Source: [Streptosporangium] indianense
GTDB taxonomy: Bacteria; Actinomycetota; Actinomycetes; Streptomycetales; Streptomycetaceae
Direction: 5' to 3'
Assembly: GCF_021474405.1 (NCBI RefSeq)
Contig: NZ_JAKEIO010000063.1
Location: 1-42,213 of the forward strand
DNA: 42,213 bases
Below, in pieces: positions 38,620 through 42,213 of the stretch; positions within the stretch are counted from its first letter, which is position 1; each line of letters begins with the position of its first letter. The notes beneath the pieces are model-generated. The model had not been told where the DNA came from and did not search any database. It worked only from the letters and a program-made list of their open reading frames with translations. A program made the position numbers and the translations under genes.

Positions 38620-39012
38620 TCAGCAGTCCCTGAACTCGGGTGACTGGTTCAGCACCTGACTGCGGATCGAGGTGAAGCGGTCCAGCTTCTCGTCGACCGA
38701 GGAGTCGAGCGGGAACACGGCCACCCGGTGGCAGTTCTGGAAGGCCAGCCGCACACCGAAGTGCCGTTGCAGCGCGCCGCGTATCGCGTCACTCGCAAGT
38801 GCACGCAGCAGCTGACCGCGTGCCTGCTCGTCCGGCGGGGGCGTCTGGTTGTCGGCGAACGCACCGCCGTCCACCTTCAGCTGGGCCACCAGTGAGCTGA
38901 TCATCTCCCATGCGTAAGGCAGGGAGGTCCGGACGCAGTCGACGAATTCCGCTTCGTCGACCTCGCCTCGCTCGGCCTGTTCGAGTAGGGCCGGTGAGAC
39001 GTCGAGCGACAT
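38620..39012 (-). CDS. SCO5389-family protein
   Basis: 130 aa. It matches the conserved actinobacterial SCO5389 family as I recall it: MSLDVSPALLEQAERGEVDE, CVRTSLPYAWEMISSLVAQL, RALASDAIRGALQRHFGVRLAFQNC. No enzyme motif, signal peptide or membrane segment is visible. It is small, acidic, helical and probably cytosolic. The start at ATG 39012 follows AGAGGAGAA. The gene sits next to nucS on the opposite strand with a 256-bp shared upstream region. Function unknown. Confidence 0.85.
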   Translation of the reverse strand: MSLDVSPALLEQAERGEVDEAEFVDCVRTSLPYAWEMISSLVAQLKVDGGAFADNQTPPPDEQARGQLLRALASDAIRGALQRHFGVRLAFQNCHRVAVFPLDSSVDEKLDRFTSIRSQVLNQSPEFRDC

Positions 39013-39254
39013 GAGTTCTCCTCTCGCACCCCCGCCCGGCGGGCAGGGGTTGCCGGACAGATGAAGGAGTCCGCGACACCGGACACGCTGCGTACACGCA
39101 CCGCGACCTCCCGTTCATACGGTAAGCAACGTAAGGTGACGACACCAGGAAAATGCGCAGATGAGACACTCCCAGTGAGCACACCGTGCACACAATCGGC
39201 CATTACCGAACACGTGTTTTCCAGGGCGAATCGCGTCGGCAGGCACCCGTCGAG

Positions 39255-39260
39255 TAGCGT
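39255..39260 (+). promoter_or_regulatory. Candidate -10 element TAGCGT upstream of nucS
   Basis: TAGCGT ends 8 bp before the ATG at 39269 and no ribosome site is present, so the nucS mRNA is probably leaderless. No convincing -35 was found. Confidence 0.45.
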
Positions 39261-39268
39261 TGCCGACC

Positions 39269-39940
39269 ATGCGTCTCGTCATTGCCCGCTGCTCCGTGGA
39301 CTACGCCGGGCGGCTCACCGCCCACCTCCCCTCGGCCCCGCGCCTGATCCTCGTGAAGGCGGACGGCAGCGTCTCGATCCACGCCGACGACCGGGCCTAC
39401 AAGCCCCTGAACTGGATGTCGCCGCCGTGCACCCTGAAGGAGGGCACCGGTGAGGAGGAGGGCGTCTGGACCGTCGTCAACAAGGCGGGCGAGAAGCTCA
39501 TCATCACGATGGAGGAAGTCCTCCACGACTCCTCGCACGAACTGGGCGTCGATCCCGGCCTGATCAAGGACGGCGTGGAAGCGCACCTCCAGGAGCTGCT
39601 GGCCGACCGCATCGAGACACTCGGCGAGGGCTACACCCTGATCCGCCGCGAGTACCCGACGGCCATCGGACCGGTCGACATCCTGTGCCGGGACGCCGAC
39701 GGGAAGACCGTCGCGGTGGAGATCAAGCGGCGCGGTGAGATCGACGGCGTGGAACAGCTCACGCGCTACCTGGAGCTGCTGAACCGGGATCCCCATCTGG
39801 CCCCGGTGCGCGGTGTCTTCGCGGCGCAGGAGATCAAGCCGCAGGCGCGCGTCCTCGCGACCGACCGCGGCATCGGCTGCCAGGTGCTCGACTACGACGC
39901 CCTGCGCGGCATCGAGGACGACAAGCTGCGGCTGTTCTGA
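39269..39940 (+). CDS. nucS: NucS/EndoMS mismatch-specific endonuclease
   Basis: 223 aa, family length. NucS carries out non-canonical mismatch repair in actinobacteria, which lack MutS/MutL. The N-terminal DNA-binding/dimerisation domain (1-110) begins MRLVIARCSVDYAGRL. The C-terminal RecB-like nuclease has Asp137 (VDILC), Glu151 and Lys153 (VEIKRRG) as catalytic residues, then QLTRYLELL. The last residues, DDKLRLF, match the beta-clamp-binding tail reported for the family. The ATG at 39269 is chosen over an in-frame ATG at 39260 because family members begin MRLVIA. Confidence 0.95.
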   Translation: MRLVIARCSVDYAGRLTAHLPSAPRLILVKADGSVSIHADDRAYKPLNWMSPPCTLKEGTGEEEGVWTVVNKAGEKLIITMEEVLHDSSHELGVDPGLIKDGVEAHLQELLADRIETLGEGYTLIRREYPTAIGPVDILCRDADGKTVAVEIKRRGEIDGVEQLTRYLELLNRDPHLAPVRGVFAAQEIKPQARVLATDRGIGCQVLDYDALRGIEDDKLRLF

Positions 39941-39959
39941 CAGCCCGTACGACCACGAA

Positions 39960-39990
39960 AGGGCCGGGTCCGTGGAACGGACCCGGCCCT
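39960..39990. terminator. Bidirectional hairpin terminator after nucS
   Basis: Perfect 13-bp stem AGGGCCGGGTCCG (39960-39972) / 39978-39990 with a 5-nt loop, between convergent nucS and the P-loop protein gene. AAA precedes it on the plus strand, giving UUU after the hairpin for the minus-strand transcript. Confidence 0.85.
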
Positions 39991-40006
39991 GCCGTGTGTA
40001 CGGGCC

Positions 40007-42213
40007 TCAGATCACCGTCTCCGGGCCGCTGGGCGTGCCGGTGGTGCTCTGCGGCGCGCTGGCCGAATTGCTCGTCGGAGCGCTGGGCGCCGGGCCGCTG
40101 GCCGAGTCGGAGGTGGACGGGCTGGTCGTCGGCGGCTGCGAGGTGGGCGGCTCGGACGTGGGCGGCTGCGAGGTGGGCGGCTGGGAGGTCGGCGGCCTGG
40201 ACGTCGGAGGCTTCGACGTGGTGGGCGGCTTGGACGTCGTCGGCGGCTTGGACGTGGACGGCGGCTTCGAGGACGACGGCGGCTTCGACGGCGACGCGGA
40301 GTCGCTCGGGTCCGCCGAACCGCTCGGCGCGCCCGTCGGCGTCGGGTCGTCCGACGTGCCGAGGGTGCCGTCGGGGCCCGGGTCCGTCGGCCGGGCGGCC
40401 ACCTCGCCGGTGTCGCCGGCGCCGTCGTTCCCCGGCCGGTCGGCGCCGATGCTGTCGTCGCTGACGCCCTGGCTCGCGGACGGGTTGACGCCGACCTGGC
40501 CGGAGGGCGGGTTCTTGTCGTTGTCGGAGGTGGCGCCGAGCGTCACCACCGTGCCCAGGACGGCGACGAGCAGCGCACCGGCTCCGGCGGCCACCAGGTT
40601 GCGCCGGGCCAGCCCCTTGAGGCCGCCCCGGGCCGTCCGGGAGGGCCCGGGCGTGGTGCGGTGGGTGACCAGGTCCGGGGAGTGCTGCTGCTGGAGCGTC
40701 GGGAAGGGCGCGGGAACACCACCGGGCGGGGACGCCGACTCCTCGTCACGGGTGTCGGGCACCTCCTCCCCCGCGGTCGGCCCGAGCCCGAGGGGTGTGC
40801 CCGAGCGGTCGGCGACCAGGGCGAGGGCACGGCGGCCGGCGACGGTGCCGCGCTTGTCGGCGAGGGCGCCGCGCAAGCCGATGGAGGCCTCCAGTTCGGC
40901 GCGGGCCCGGTCGAGCCGGCCCCGGCACAGGGCGAGGACGCCGAGCTCATGGTGGAAGTAGGCCTCTTCGGCGACGTCCCCGGCGAGCCGGGCGGCCTCG
41001 GCGCCCGAGCGCAGGGCGCGCTCCCAGGCACTCCAGTGCAGTCCGGCGGCGAAGGCGGGGGCGGCGGTGCGGGCCAGGTGCACGGCCGCGCTCTCCTCGC
41101 CCTCGGCGGGCGGGCGGGTGACCGGTCCGAGGACGGCCAGGGCGGCGAGGATCGCGTCGGCCTCCGCGCAGACGCGCTCGGGGGTGACCGAGGGGTGCCC
41201 GGCCCACCAGGAGTAGTGCTGGGCGGCGCTGCGGGCCCGGGCCTCGGCCTCGTCGCCGTACCCGGCCGCCTCCAGCTGGGCCGGTACGCCGGCCGCGAGG
41301 CGGTAGCGGGAGCCGACCGGGGAGACCAGGCCGCAGGCGGCCAGTTCGCCGAGCGCGGCGTCCGCGTGGGTGTCGCCGACCAGGGCGGGCAGATGCGCCT
41401 GGTGCGGGACCTCGCCGCCGAGGGCGAGCGCGAACCGCAGGGTGGCGCGGGCGGAGGCGCTCAGCCGGGAGGCGAGCAGCGGCGCGGGCGCGGCGGCCTC
41501 GCCGAGCGCGGGCAGCGGCACGTCGTCGCCGAGTTCGTAGGTCTCGGCGGTGTCGGCCGGGGGCGCGTCCTCGAAGACGCCGAACTCGTCGACGGCGCTG
41601 GTGCCGGCGCGCAGCCGGTCGCGCTGCCGCAGCAGGGCGCCGGCCTGGACGAAGCGCAGCGGCATGCCTTCGGACTCGAACCAGAGGTCTCCGGCCCAGG
41701 TGGACTCCTCCTCGGTGAGGGTCCGGCCGACGGCGTGTTCCAGCAGGTCGAGCCCGTCGGCGCGCTCCAGTCCGCCGAGGAGGACCTCCTCGACGCCGGC
41801 GTCGGCGGAGGGGGCCGGCACGTCGGGCGTGGCGCCGAGCAGGAAGGCGCACTCGGGGGTGGCCACCAGCAGCTCGTCGAGCGCGGCGCCGCCGAACTCC
41901 AGGTCGTCCAGGACGACGACGGCGCCGATCTCGCCGATGAGCGTGAGCAGTTCGTCCCGGTCCGGGCGGTGGAGGGGGGCGCCGTACACCGCGTGGAACA
42001 GGTCGTACAGCAGGTCGTCGGCGGTGCGTCCGAAGCCGTTGAGGCGGACCACGCCGTCGGGGGCGAGGTCGGAGCAGTCCTCGGCGACGAGGTCGAGCAG
42101 ACGGGTGCGGCCCGAGCCGGGCGCGCCGGTGAGGCGGGTGGAGCGGCCGCGGGCGAGCAGGCGCACCAGGCGCTCGCGCTCGTCCTGGCGGGCCAGCAGC
42201 GGCAGGGCGAGCG
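40007..42213 (-). CDS. P-loop membrane protein with TPR-like region and Ser/Pro/Thr tail (5' end outside the window)
   Basis: The frame is open to the right edge (LALPLLARQDERERLVRLLA before an internal GTG at 42166), so the true start is outside. The visible part is at least 734 aa. Order: an AAA/STAND-like ATPase start with GAPGSGRTRLLD (an unusual P-loop ending RT) and VVLDDLEFGG as Walker B; a winged-helix-like stretch (SASARATLRFALALGG); a TPR-like helical region (EEAYFHHELGVLALCRGRLDRA); one membrane segment (about LVAAGAGALLVAVLGTVVTL); and an extracellular disordered tail with tandem SxPPT units. It is a possible signalling ATPase spanning the membrane. Function unknown. Confidence 0.8.
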   Translation of the reverse strand, partial: LALPLLARQDERERLVRLLARGRSTRLTGAPGSGRTRLLDLVAEDCSDLAPDGVVRLNGFGRTADDLLYDLFHAVYGAPLHRPDRDELLTLIGEIGAVVVLDDLEFGGAALDELLVATPECAFLLGATPDVPAPSADAGVEEVLLGGLERADGLDLLEHAVGRTLTEEESTWAGDLWFESEGMPLRFVQAGALLRQRDRLRAGTSAVDEFGVFEDAPPADTAETYELGDDVPLPALGEAAAPAPLLASRLSASARATLRFALALGGEVPHQAHLPALVGDTHADAALGELAACGLVSPVGSRYRLAAGVPAQLEAAGYGDEAEARARSAAQHYSWWAGHPSVTPERVCAEADAILAALAVLGPVTRPPAEGEESAAVHLARTAAPAFAAGLHWSAWERALRSGAEAARLAGDVAEEAYFHHELGVLALCRGRLDRARAELEASIGLRGALADKRGTVAGRRALALVADRSGTPLGLGPTAGEEVPDTRDEESASPPGGVPAPFPTLQQQHSPDLVTHRTTPGPSRTARGGLKGLARRNLVAAGAGALLVAVLGTVVTLGATSDNDKNPPSGQVGVNPSASQGVSDDSIGADRPGNDGAGDTGEVAARPTDPGPDGTLGTSDDPTPTGAPSGSADPSDSASPSKPPSSSKPPSTSKPPTTSKPPTTSKPPTSRPPTSQPPTSQPPTSEPPTSQPPTTSPSTSDSASGPAPSAPTSNSASAPQSTTGTPSGPETVI
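40131..40290 (-). repeat. Tandem 15-bp repeat coding for SxPPT units
   Basis: About ten degenerate copies encode SKPPS, SKPPT, SRPPT, SQPPT and SEPPT in the tail of the P-loop protein. Copy number is likely to vary between strains by slippage. Confidence 0.75.

Overview
The window looks like a stretch of a Streptomyces chromosome. G+C is very high and the codon third positions are almost all G or C. Many starts are GTG, neighbouring genes are coupled by GTGA or ATGA overlaps, and the gene set includes the actinobacterial markers scy, filP and nucS, a YbbN-type thioredoxin, isobutyryl-CoA mutase and paired ABC-2 exporters. From memory, the order resembles the S. coelicolor SCO5427 to SCO5387 region; this is recognition, not an alignment. 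No rRNA, tRNA, CRISPR array, insertion sequence or prophage gene was seen.

Layout. 1-6853: a truncated double-HTH regulator, then a carbon-overflow block with pfkA (-) facing away from pta-ackA-pyk (+), closed by a perfect 19-bp hairpin. 6887-9579 (-): an envelope-type module of exported DUF6230-like protein, DUF6114-like membrane protein and a large exported low-complexity protein. It lies behind a 620-bp gene-free region rich in palindromes. 10201-13760: YbbN-like thioredoxin (-), a divergent TetR regulator with a 17-bp palindrome between them, and icmA (-) behind a 24-bp near-perfect palindrome. 13845-18880 (-): small DUF3817 protein, MarR regulator, a three-gene translationally coupled operon of membrane-anchored vWA-like proteins (the least explained part), a thiamine-binding MTH1187-type protein and a second DUF3817 protein. 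19073-21160 (+): three tandem AIM24-family genes. 21277-24656: a MarR gene, then an OmpR/histidine-kinase pair (-) divergent from an exported PepSY protein. 24659-27447: meaB and acetyl-CoA acetyltransferase (-) divergent from methylmalonyl-CoA epimerase (+). 27681-32694: the polar-growth coiled-coil genes scy and filP. 32781-36901: two ABC-2 ATPase/permease pairs. 36908-42213: a small Zn-binding-type protein, an LLM flavin oxidoreductase, an SCO5389-family protein, nucS, and a truncated P-loop membrane protein with a Ser/Pro/Thr tail.

How the genes fit together. pfkA, pyk and pta-ackA cover lower glycolysis and acetate overflow. acat, mce, meaB and icmA form a dispersed set for acetoacetyl-, methylmalonyl- and butyryl/isobutyryl-CoA interconversion, which feeds polyketide precursors; the B12-binding icmB subunit is not in the window. 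scy and filP organise the hyphal tip. The best candidates for undescribed biology are the vWA-like operon (14747-18074), which carries a repeated 18-residue peptide in two different proteins, and the DUF6230/DUF6114 export module with its palindrome-rich control region.
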